Part shown: piece after piece, positions 8,445 to 15,036 of the stretch
Layout of the letters: the number at the start of each line of letters is the position of its first letter
Position numbering within the stretch: position 1 is the first letter of the stretch
Source: a virus
Direction: 5' to 3' (one strand)
Virus record (IMG/VR): IMGVR_UViG_3300031236_000029
Coordinates: 1 to 31,191 of that record
DNA: 31,191 nucleotides
The notes under the pieces: generated by a model
The model's input: only the letters and a program-made list of their open reading frames with translations
Told to the model about the DNA's origin: nothing
Databases searched by the model: none
Position numbers and translations under genes: made by a program

Positions 8445-9104
8445 TCAGGATTGTGTGATGGTCACGGTGAAGGCCCATGCGCTCGCTGAGGTCTTGGTGC
8501 CCAGGTTGACGCCTTTGTGGTTGAACATGTCGCCGCTGGCGATGGCGGCCGTGCTGGAGGCGCCCCCTTTGTCCATGGCCCATTCGTTCCACACAAAGTT
8601 GGCGTTCCCGCTGGCCACGGTGGCGACCGCCGTCAGGACGGCGCTGGCGCTGTTGTTGCCGCCGCTGGGGACGCTGGGGTAGGTGTTGTCGCAGGCGTTG
8701 CAGTAGCGGTGGCTGGCCCCGGTGGCGGCGGCCAGGTCGGTGTCGCCCACTGCAGCAGTGGGAACGCTGCCGCCGCCGTCGCCGACGCACAGGCGGGCGC
8801 TGCCGTTGGCGTAGTTGGTGCCTCCGGCGCTGACGGTGGTGCCTATCAGCAGCCGCAGCATGGCGTTGAGGCCGGTGTACACCTCCAGGTTGTGTTCGGC
8901 CTCGGTGACGCTGTACGGGCGCAGCCCGGCCGCGACCATCTGGGCCTTCTGGACCCGCTGGCAGCGAACCGCCAGGCGCTTCTCCCGGGGGAGCAGCAGG
9001 GCTCGGGGGCCCAGGTGCGGCCGGACCAGTCCGGCTCGCACCGCTTCTTCGATGTCAGCCTGATGGAACCTTTCGACCACCAGGCTGGCCGTCCATTCGC
9101 TCAT
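8445..9104 (-). CDS. Phage structural protein, putative tail-associated
   Basis: 219 residues from ATG 9104, 6 nt after the upstream stop. N-terminal 65 residues carry charged helices (EWTASLVVERFHQADIEEAV; VRCQRVQKAQMVAAGL). The rest resembles a type of actinophage virion protein that I know from its motif order: GSARLCVGDGGG, then DLAAATGA, then a C-terminal NFVWNEWAMDKG and an ending with alternating beta-strands (WAFTVTITQS). Two cysteines sit in YCNACDN. The family is usually found next to head or tail genes but its exact role is not known to me. Alternatives are a baseplate or a fibre attachment protein. Confidence 0.6.
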   Translation of the reverse strand: MSEWTASLVVERFHQADIEEAVRAGLVRPHLGPRALLLPREKRLAVRCQRVQKAQMVAAGLRPYSVTEAEHNLEVYTGLNAMLRLLIGTTVSAGGTNYANGSARLCVGDGGGSVPTAAVGDTDLAAATGASHRYCNACDNTYPSVPSGGNNSASAVLTAVATVASGNANFVWNEWAMDKGGASSTAAIASGDMFNHKGVNLGTKTSASAWAFTVTITQS

Positions 9105-9110
9105 CCCTGG

Positions 9111-9764
9111 TCAGGTGGCGACGAGGGGCTGGGCGCCGCACTCCGGCGTCGGGATGGTGGCGCACATACGCCACGCCAGCTGGGTGTCGCTGGCGAAGGG
9201 CCAGTCGTCCTCGGGTCCGTGGTACCAGTTCGGGTTGCTGCTGGTGAACCCGCTGAACATGCGGACCATGGGGTTGTTCTCGAACGTGACCGGGGTGGCC
9301 AGGCTGAACTTGACCCGGGGGCATACCCACTGGATGTAAGGGTAGACCGGGTCCTGGTCGCCGTTGACGATGTGCTTGCTCCACAGTTCGAGGCTGACGC
9401 CCGGGAAGTACCCGGCGTAGGCGGCCACGTAAGGGGAGCCGCCGCCGATGTTGAGGCCGCCCTGGTTGAATAGCTCGGTCCCCAGGAGCAGGTTCTCCAG
9501 TTCGGGGTCGAGGTACTGCAGGTTCAGGGTGACGTCGTACCGCTTGAAGCGGTCCATGTCCTTGTACAGGATGGCCGGGAAGCCGCAGGCGCTGATCGAC
9601 TCCATGTCGACGCCCTTGACCACCTGGGCCTGGAACTCCACCTTGGCCACCGCATCAGCGATGTAAAGGTTGCTGGCTCCGGGCAGGGGCACGCCGTCGA
9701 GCTCTAACAGGGCCACGCGGATGGCGCAGCACTGTACAGAACCTCCACAAGCTGGCTCAGCCAT
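9111..9764 (-). CDS. Putative major tail protein-like virion protein
   Basis: 217 residues. The ATG at 9764 has a strong ribosome-binding site, AAGGAGG with an 8-nt spacer. Early motifs (VALLELDGVPLPG, ADAVAKVEFQAQVVKG, ESISACGFPAILYKDMDRFKRYDVTLNLQYLDPELENLLLG, given here in parts) follow the layout of tail tube-like proteins of actinophages: variable N-term, a beta-strand pair, an acidic-Gly-Cys turn, then x-DPEL-x-LLLG. Five or so cysteines are present. Its position two genes after the capsid protein fits a tail tube or other abundant virion component. A neck or decoration protein cannot be excluded. Confidence 0.5.
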   Translation of the reverse strand: MAEPACGGSVQCCAIRVALLELDGVPLPGASNLYIADAVAKVEFQAQVVKGVDMESISACGFPAILYKDMDRFKRYDVTLNLQYLDPELENLLLGTELFNQGGLNIGGGSPYVAAYAGYFPGVSLELWSKHIVNGDQDPVYPYIQWVCPRVKFSLATPVTFENNPMVRMFSGFTSSNPNWYHGPEDDWPFASDTQLAWRMCATIPTPECGAQPLVAT

Positions 9765-9794
9765 GGGTAACTCCTCCTTGGGTGCTCGGGTGCC

Positions 9795-10718
9795 TCATGA
9801 CAGCCCGTTTAGGTTCGGCAGGTCGACTTCTACTGCGATGAGCGTGCAGGGCGGATAGGTGGCGTCCGCGTACCTGTAGGCCAGGAAGCTCAGTTCGTTG
9901 GGGGTGGGCGTGAACCGGTAGATGGCCTCCTCGAAGGTGTCGGGGATGACCTCTATCGGGCTGCGCCTTACGGTGGGCAGCAGGGTGGCGTAGGCCCACT
10001 GGCTGCCGTCGGTGACGGCCTGCCCGGCCGGGCCGGTGCCCGGGTATCCGGCGTCGGGGCAGATAACGGTCCCGGCGTATGTGAGTATCTGGCCGTTGAC
10101 GTTGCGGAAGGTGTTGCCCAGTTGGCTGAGGGCGCTGCCCATCTGGCGGGTGCAGTGGATGAACCCTTGCTGGCCGTTGCTGGTGTCGGCGATGGCCTGC
10201 TCCAGCATGTCCAGGGCGGTGCCGACGTCCACCGGCATGGTCGTCACCACTTGGGCGGCGGTGGAAGCCAGCCAGCCGACGCCGTCGGCCTCCCAGTCGC
10301 TGGCCTGGGCCTGGGTGCCCAGCCATAGCTCCCGGGCGATCAGGTAGCTTTCGCTGGCCTCCAGGGCCCGGCTGGCCCGGCCCTTGTAGTCCCGGGCCCC
10401 GAAACCGAAGGTGCTGCAGGTGTCCCCGGCCCATATCAGGCGGGGTATCCCGACGACCTCGGTCGGGTTGGGCGGCGGGACCATGCTGGCCGGGGAGCAG
10501 GGGTCGGTGCTGCCGCCGGTCAGGCAGGTCTGCTCGGGGGCGTACCGGTAGCCCGTAACCCATCTCTGGGGGACGTCGGTGCCGTCCACGGCTTCGGTCT
10601 CGCCGTCCCGCAGGTAGTCCGGTCCTAGCATCCCGCAGGAGGCCACCAGCCCGACAATGGGCGGTTTGGCCGGGGGGGCGTTTACCGCCGCCAGACCCAT
10701 CTCGGTTGCTGTGCTCAT
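9795..10718 (-). CDS. Conserved capsid-adjacent virion protein (actinophage family)
   Basis: 307 residues from ATG 10718, which has a strong site AAAGGAGG 5 nt upstream. The motif set RWVTGYRYAPEQTC, DPCSP, IWAGDTCSTFGFGARDY and RASRALEASESYLIARELW belongs to a family that I associate with the gene immediately after, or close to, the major capsid gene in actinophages. The role is not established to my knowledge. Options are a head-tail connector, a minor capsid protein or a capsid-like paralogue. Six or more cysteines in the N-terminal half may form disulfides or bind metal. It follows the capsid gene across a strong hairpin, so its expression may be lower than that of the capsid protein. Confidence 0.65.
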   Translation of the reverse strand: MSTATEMGLAAVNAPPAKPPIVGLVASCGMLGPDYLRDGETEAVDGTDVPQRWVTGYRYAPEQTCLTGGSTDPCSPASMVPPPNPTEVVGIPRLIWAGDTCSTFGFGARDYKGRASRALEASESYLIARELWLGTQAQASDWEADGVGWLASTAAQVVTTMPVDVGTALDMLEQAIADTSNGQQGFIHCTRQMGSALSQLGNTFRNVNGQILTYAGTVICPDAGYPGTGPAGQAVTDGSQWAYATLLPTVRRSPIEVIPDTFEEAIYRFTPTPNELSFLAYRYADATYPPCTLIAVEVDLPNLNGLS

Positions 10719-10742
10719 CGGTGCCTCCTTTCGGTCCTAGGT

Positions 10743-10789
10743 GAGAGGGGTGGGCCGCCGGGCCCGAGGGTGAGCCCGGCGGCCCCTCT
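10743..10789 (-). terminator. Strong GC hairpin after capsid gene, probable terminator or attenuator
   Basis: Arms 10752-10763 and 10774-10785 are perfectly complementary over 12 bp (gggccgccgggc with its reverse complement) around a 10-nt loop. An outer AGAGGG/CCCTCT stem can form with a small bulge. No U-run follows, as is common in high-GC hosts. It lies in the gap after the capsid stop, where phages often limit read-through so that capsid protein is made in excess. Confidence 0.65.
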
Positions 10790-10800
10790 GGTGGGTATCC

Positions 10801-12588
10801 TTACGACCCGATGTTCTCCGGCGGGCTGACAGTGCCAGCCGAGGCGCCGGTCGGGGCGATCTTGAGTGTCAGCTGCACGCTCTCGTGCCCCCGGAAGATG
10901 GCCTTCTCGAAGGACTCGGAAAACATTTGGAAGTCATTCGTGCGATTCAACGTCGAGTCCCGGACCATGCCGAGGTTGAGCTCCCCGCCGTCGAGGAACA
11001 TCCAGGCGCCCTCGTGGTAGAGCCACATCTGGGTCTCGACCGGCCACGGGGCCAGCTGCCCGGCGCCCTGAATCGGTATCCAGGTGAGAGCGGCGGCGCC
11101 GGTGGTGGCGGCGTTGGTCTGGGCCTCCATGGACCAGGTGACGTTCACGTTCCGGCTGCTCAGGTACTCGCCGATCTGGGCTTCGCTGGTGCTCAGCCGG
11201 TCCCAGGCGCTGTTGCTGTCGCCGGGAAGCTGGCGGGCCAGGTCGGCCTTGACCATGTCCTGTATCCACTCGGGGCAGATGAGCCGCAGTGGGGTGGTGC
11301 GGCGCATCCGGTTCCGGTAGCGGTAGGCGGCCGCGGCCCGGTCGATGGTGGCCACGAAGTCTCGGGCTGCGCCTAGCTCGTAGGTGTCGGCGATGGTGGC
11401 TGTCGACCCGGCGCTCACCTGGGCCAGCAGGTTGCTCTCGGCCACCCGGGCGTGCACGGCGTCGACGGTGTCCATGTACTCGGTGATCTGCTCGGGGAAA
11501 TACCGGGCCTGGAAGTTGCCGAACTGGACAATCGACGTGATGGCGTCGACGTAGTTCTCCAGCACGCCCTGGCACACGAAGGTGGCGTGGGGCTTGACGC
11601 TGGCGCCGGGGGCGGCGTCGGTGGCCTCGGTCCAGATGCTGCACGGCCCGTCGGCGGTGACGGCGGCCAGGGTGTGGGGGAGCACGTACCGGAGGCCGCC
11701 CCGGGTGGCCCCGAAGTTGGCCATGGCCCCTTGTACGGGCCGGTCGGCCACGGCGATGGCGGTCAGGCTGTAGTCGACGGCTACCGGGGCACACACGCCA
11801 CCGGAGGCCACCAGGGCCTGCTCGCCCACCACGGCACTGATTTTCTCCATGTTGCCTAGCTCGTTTTTGTCGAGCAGGCGGTCCTCGGGGAAGTCGACGT
11901 TGATGGAACCGAAGTAGACCTTCTCGGCCTGCCCGGCGGGCATGGGCTGGACCCGGAGGGCGGCCTGGCGGCGCATGCAGCTGTCAGCCCAGGAGCGCAG
12001 GTCGTCGGGGTCGACGCTGGCCCCGGCGGCCAGCCCGGGGATGTCGGCGGCTGCCACCAGTACGGCCCGGCCGCTGCGGGCCCCGTCGGTGGCGGTGGGG
12101 ATGGGAGCGGCCCGGTGGGGGCGGCTGCGGGCCAGGTGGGCCATGCTGGGTAGCTGGCGCCGGGCCGGGGTCGCCACCGGTTCGGGGGTGAAGGTGGCGC
12201 CGCTGGCGGCCACCGGTTCCGGCTCGACTACCGGTTCGGGTTCGGCCGGGGCGTCGACCGCTACGGGCTCGGCGGCCGGGTCGGCCTCGGCTACGACGGG
12301 CTCCGGGTCGGCGGCCGGGGCGGGCGGGTTGATCTGCTCAAGCAGGGCCTGAGCTTCGGCGGCCCGCTCGGCGGCGGCGGTCTCCCGCAGGTCGATTTCC
12401 TCCTGCACCCGGTTGAGGTTGTCGGCTGCTTCGCTCAGCAGTTCGATGTCCTCGGCCGTGGCCGCAGCGGGGTCGACGGTGGCGGCGGTCTCTCGCAGCG
12501 CAGTGCGCAGGCGCCCCAATTCGTCGTCGGTGAGCGGGTTGGTGGTGTCGCCCACTCGTGCCAGCAGGTCAAGCAGTTCCTGGTCCAT
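10801..12588 (-). CDS. Major capsid protein, HK97 fold, with N-terminal scaffold-like domain
   Basis: 595 residues from ATG 12588; GGAGGAGAGG lies 8 nt upstream. Residues 1-90 are strongly helical and acidic (a coiled coil of the delta-domain or scaffold type). Residues 90-145 are a Pro/Ala/Glu/Val linker with repeated EPEPV-like motifs. The HK97-type core starts near 170. Near the C-terminus, MFLDGGELNLGMVRDSTLNR followed by TNDFQMFSESFEKAIFRGHES matches the conserved P-domain and A-domain end of an actinophage capsid family. The N-terminal part is probably cut off by the protease encoded upstream; the site is not identifiable by eye. Expression is likely high given the good ribosome-binding site and the downstream hairpin. 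Confidence 0.9.
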   Translation of the reverse strand: MDQELLDLLARVGDTTNPLTDDELGRLRTALRETAATVDPAAATAEDIELLSEAADNLNRVQEEIDLRETAAAERAAEAQALLEQINPPAPAADPEPVVAEADPAAEPVAVDAPAEPEPVVEPEPVAASGATFTPEPVATPARRQLPSMAHLARSRPHRAAPIPTATDGARSGRAVLVAAADIPGLAAGASVDPDDLRSWADSCMRRQAALRVQPMPAGQAEKVYFGSINVDFPEDRLLDKNELGNMEKISAVVGEQALVASGGVCAPVAVDYSLTAIAVADRPVQGAMANFGATRGGLRYVLPHTLAAVTADGPCSIWTEATDAAPGASVKPHATFVCQGVLENYVDAITSIVQFGNFQARYFPEQITEYMDTVDAVHARVAESNLLAQVSAGSTATIADTYELGAARDFVATIDRAAAAYRYRNRMRRTTPLRLICPEWIQDMVKADLARQLPGDSNSAWDRLSTSEAQIGEYLSSRNVNVTWSMEAQTNAATTGAAALTWIPIQGAGQLAPWPVETQMWLYHEGAWMFLDGGELNLGMVRDSTLNRTNDFQMFSESFEKAIFRGHESVQLTLKIAPTGASAGTVSPPENIGS

Positions 12589-12657
12589 CTTGGGGTCCTC
12601 TCCTCCGTACCAGCGGGTGTTGCTCGATGGGGTACCGGAGAACTTGATCCGCCCGGA

Positions 12658-13350
12658 CTAGGTCTCGTGCGGTCTCGGAGAACCAGGACTAGGTGCTGGC
12701 CTGCCTCGGTGTTGTGGAAGGGCATCGTAGGCACACCCGGGCAGGGAGGTGGTGTATACCCCGGTGGGCGGTGGTCTAAACAGGGGGCGCGCCGAGGAGC
12801 CCGGCGGGGATGGAAGCCACTCCGGCCCCGCTCGGGCCCGCTCGTGCCCTTGCCCTCGGGGCGAACCTAGGGCGAGGCTTGGGGCCCCCATGGCGGCCTG
12901 AAACTCTGGGTGCTCCAGGAACCGGCGGTAGGCGGCGGCGAGCCCGGGCGGCAGTTTGGCCCGCTGCCATCCGGCTAGGGGTGCCAGGTGGGTGCGGACG
13001 GCGATGGTGTCGCCGGTTCGTTGCGCCACGCTGAACTGCTGCAGCCGGGTTATCGTCCGGGTCAGCGGGCAGTACTGGCTGGTGCTCCACCCGACGCCCA
13101 TGCGTCCGGCTAGCTCCTCCGGGTCGATGCTGGTCCCGATGGTCTCCACCAGGTGGCGGGCCAGCAGGTAGCTCGTCGGGCCTATCGTCGGCAACCAGAA
13201 CCGTTCGACGGCCTTGGAGTGCATCGGCCATCCGATCTGCTCGGTGCGCGGGTCTGCCCAGGCCACGATGCTCAGCGGCGTCCTGGCGAGCGGGCGGGCC
13301 GGGAGGCGCCCCGGCTTCGTGTCGCCAACGGTCGGCTCGATAGTGGTCAT
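12658..13350 (-). CDS. Actinobacterial winged-helix-like protein (putative DNA-binding)
   Basis: 230 residues. The ATG at 13350 overlaps the upstream stop as ATGA. Residues 30-140 contain the ordered motifs VAWADPRTEQIGWPMHSKAV, ERFWLPTIGPTSYLLARHL, GRMGVGWSTSQYCPLTRTI and RLQQFSVA. This matches a protein type common in actinobacterial chromosomes (a W-x-DP, then FWLP-x-LGPT, then a helix-turn-helix-like core), which I infer to be a winged-helix regulator. The C-terminal 75 residues are Pro/Arg/Gly-rich and look unstructured. It sits directly before the capsid gene, an unusual place for a regulator. It may be a captured host gene that modulates late transcription, or a virion protein of unrelated use. 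Confidence 0.6.
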   Translation of the reverse strand: MTTIEPTVGDTKPGRLPARPLARTPLSIVAWADPRTEQIGWPMHSKAVERFWLPTIGPTSYLLARHLVETIGTSIDPEELAGRMGVGWSTSQYCPLTRTITRLQQFSVAQRTGDTIAVRTHLAPLAGWQRAKLPPGLAAAYRRFLEHPEFQAAMGAPSLALGSPRGQGHERARAGPEWLPSPPGSSARPLFRPPPTGVYTTSLPGCAYDALPQHRGRPAPSPGSPRPHET

Positions 13351-13625
13351 GCGCCCGAACTGTCGATCTGCGTGATTCGCCACGGCGTCACGAAGCGTTC
13401 CTCCATGACGACCTCGGTTATGTGTGGCTGCCAATCCTCGGGCACGTCAGCACCGATGCGGGCACGTTCGGAGTCGTAAACCCGCTGGTCGGCGTGGTGG
13501 TGTACGGACGAGAAGGTTTCGGGTCCATGCCGTCCATAGTCATGCAGGCCATCCACTTTCCAGCCCTTGACAATCACACGCCGCTCAACCTTGATTGGCA
13601 CAGAATCGGCGTTCTGCGTGCTCAC
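13347..13625 (-). CDS. Small hypothetical protein
   Basis: 92 residues. The GTG at 13625 overlaps the upstream TGA (GTGA), giving the tightest packing, and the stop overlaps the next ATG (ATGA). The sequence alternates basic and hydrophobic residues at the start (IKVERRVIVKGWKV), then a His-rich SSVHHHADQRVYD segment, and ends with MEERFVTPWRITQID. It looks like a compact alpha/beta domain. No family recognised. Part of the accessory block between protease and capsid genes. Confidence 0.65.
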   Translation of the reverse strand: MSTQNADSVPIKVERRVIVKGWKVDGLHDYGRHGPETFSSVHHHADQRVYDSERARIGADVPEDWQPHITEVVMEERFVTPWRITQIDSSGA

Positions 13626-13858
13626 AGGTCCCGGTCCCAGTCTGGGTCGGCCAGGCCGCGGGCGGCCCGGTCGTCCATCCAGTTGTCGTAGTCCAGCAGG
13701 CTCGGGAAGGGCCAGAGGACGGGTTCTTCGTCGGTCTCGTTGTCGTCCGGTTCGGGTGCGGCGGTGGCCTGGATGGCCGCTGAGCGGGCCAGCCCGGCCT
13801 GGATGCGGGCCGTGAGCCTGAGCCCGGACTGCGCTGCGATGGTTGGGTTGGTGGTCAT
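13622..13858 (-). CDS. Small acidic hypothetical protein
   Basis: 78 residues from ATG 13858, chosen because AGGAGG lies 5 nt upstream. Alternative starts in the same frame are ATG 13897 and GTG 13906, the latter overlapping the upstream stop; these would add 13 or 16 residues. The N-terminal half is a possible amphipathic helix (GLRLTARIQAGLARSAAIQ). The C-terminal half is acidic with ETDEEPVLWPFPSLLDYDN and DPDWDRDL. No family recognised. Confidence 0.6.
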   Translation of the reverse strand: MTTNPTIAAQSGLRLTARIQAGLARSAAIQATAAPEPDDNETDEEPVLWPFPSLLDYDNWMDDRAARGLADPDWDRDL

Positions 13859-13902
13859 GGTCTCCTCCTCGGGGACGATAGGTGCGGTGTCGGTCATCTC
13901 GC

Positions 13903-14838
13903 TCACCAGCCCTTGCTGGCGCAGGTGGGCCCAATGCCTCGGGCGATGCTTTCCGGGTCGGTCAGGGGGCTGCCGCACCGGCCGCAGGAGCCGACCTCGT
14001 GGCCGAACCGGATGCAGGCGGCCTCGGGGCCGTCGGCGGCGATCTTGGCCAGGATGGTGGCGGCCTGGGCCCGGTAGGTCTTGAGTTCACGGAAGTGGCC
14101 GGGGGCGCCGACCAGCAGCACCACGAAGGTCCGGCCTTCCCAGTTGCCCTTGCCGTGCTCGACCTTGCAGAAGGCCGTGTGGCCCTCGTCGGCCGTGAAG
14201 GCGTAGCGGCCCTCGGGGACCTGGGCGGCGGGCTCCTGGGCGACCTGGGGGGCTTCTGCCGGGACGTGGGCGGCGGTGGCGGCTGGGCGGCGGTTGATGT
14301 CGGCCCTCCAGCAGTTCAGGGTGCCCTTGGCCTGCCCGGTGCTCAGGCTGCGGCGACGGGCGGCGGTGCGCATCTCGACCATGAACTCGAAGTCCCCGGT
14401 GTAGGCCTTGGCCCACTCGGTGGCGGCTAGGCGCAGGCCCTCGGTGACCTCGCCCAGTTCGCATTTGCGGCCCAGGCTGCTCAGCCAGGCCTCGACCTCG
14501 GCTACCGGGGTCGCCGTGACGTGGGCGGCCGGGCGGGCGGTGCCGCCGTGGTTGACCGGCTGCGGAGCGGGGGTCTCGCTGATGCCGTAGGGCATGGCAT
14601 CCACCGGCACGCAGTCCGGGCAGAGCCAGTCGGCGTCGGCGCTGGTCTCGCCCTCGGGGCTGAGCCAGGTGCCGTCGGCGTTCACGGCCACCGGAGTCCC
14701 GGTCGCGGCGTGCTTGCAGGCCGGGTCGGCGTGCGCCTCGGTGTAGGTGCCGCCTTGCAGGCCGGGCTGGGCGGTGATGAGCGTTAGGGCCGCTAGGGCG
14801 GCGTCGAAGTTGCTGCGGGCGGTGGTGGTGGCTTCCAT
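13903..14838 (-). CDS. DUF6011-type zinc-binding protein
   Basis: 311 residues from ATG 14838. The C-terminal 35 residues (GSCGRCGSPLTDPESIARG then IGPTC) match the DUF6011 pattern: C-x2-C, PLTDPES, GIGP, C, a likely zinc ribbon. An N-terminal region carries further Cys pairs (DPACKH; WLCPDCVP). Between them, residues 105-180 are helical, and residues 185-280 include RYAFTADEGHTAFCKV and GRTFVVLLVGAPG, which look like a small beta-domain found before DUF6011 in other phage proteins. Function unknown; nucleic-acid binding is plausible. No ribosome-binding site is seen; a TAGACT box ends 7 nt before the ATG, so the message may be leaderless. It starts a transcription unit inside the head module. 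Confidence 0.7.
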   Translation of the reverse strand: MEATTTARSNFDAALAALTLITAQPGLQGGTYTEAHADPACKHAATGTPVAVNADGTWLSPEGETSADADWLCPDCVPVDAMPYGISETPAPQPVNHGGTARPAAHVTATPVAEVEAWLSSLGRKCELGEVTEGLRLAATEWAKAYTGDFEFMVEMRTAARRRSLSTGQAKGTLNCWRADINRRPAATAAHVPAEAPQVAQEPAAQVPEGRYAFTADEGHTAFCKVEHGKGNWEGRTFVVLLVGAPGHFRELKTYRAQAATILAKIAADGPEAACIRFGHEVGSCGRCGSPLTDPESIARGIGPTCASKGW

Positions 14839-14845
14839 GGGGCTA

Positions 14846-14864
14846 AGTCTACGCCCCGGTTTAC
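14846..14864 (-). promoter_or_regulatory. Promoter-like motif, copy A (leaderless start of DUF6011-type gene)
   Basis: On the minus strand the 19 bases read GTAAACCGGGGCGTAGACT. The last six bases fit an actinobacterial -10 box (TANNNT) and end 7 nt before the ATG at 14838, the spacing typical of leaderless transcripts. No clear -35 box is seen. A second copy with the same spacing lies at 26281-26299 (16 of 19 bases equal). Confidence 0.5.
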
Positions 14865-14883
14865 TCTTTCGATAGTCCCCTGG

Positions 14884-15036
14884 TCAGGTTTTCTTTCTGG
14901 GCCATCCGGCCCGGCGGTTGGCGCCCCGCAGGACCTTGGCGCCCCGGCCCTGTAGCCGCAGCTGGCGGCGCTGCTCATCGATGATGCGCACGAGCTCCCG
15001 TTGGCCCTTCGGGACGTAGCCGGGAGTGCCCTTCAC
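14884..15036 (-). CDS. Small, very basic protein coupled to protease gene
   Basis: 50 residues. GTG at 15036 overlaps the protease stop (GTGA). The sequence starts VKGTPGYVPKGQRELVRIID and ends with NRRAGWPRKKT. It is rich in Arg and Lys throughout, with a probable central helix (RELVRIIDEQRRQLRLQ). A basic peptide of this size beside head genes could bind DNA or an acidic scaffold. No family recognised. It is the last gene before the 45-bp gap that carries promoter-like motif A. Confidence 0.6.
   Translation of the reverse strand: MKGTPGYVPKGQRELVRIIDEQRRQLRLQGRGAKVLRGANRRAGWPRKKT

Noticed and set aside
12768-12790. Third copy of the promoter-like motif on the plus strand (CTAAACAGGGGGCG)
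   Set aside because: Matches only partly, lacks a correctly placed TANNNT box, and points against all genes while lying in a coding region.
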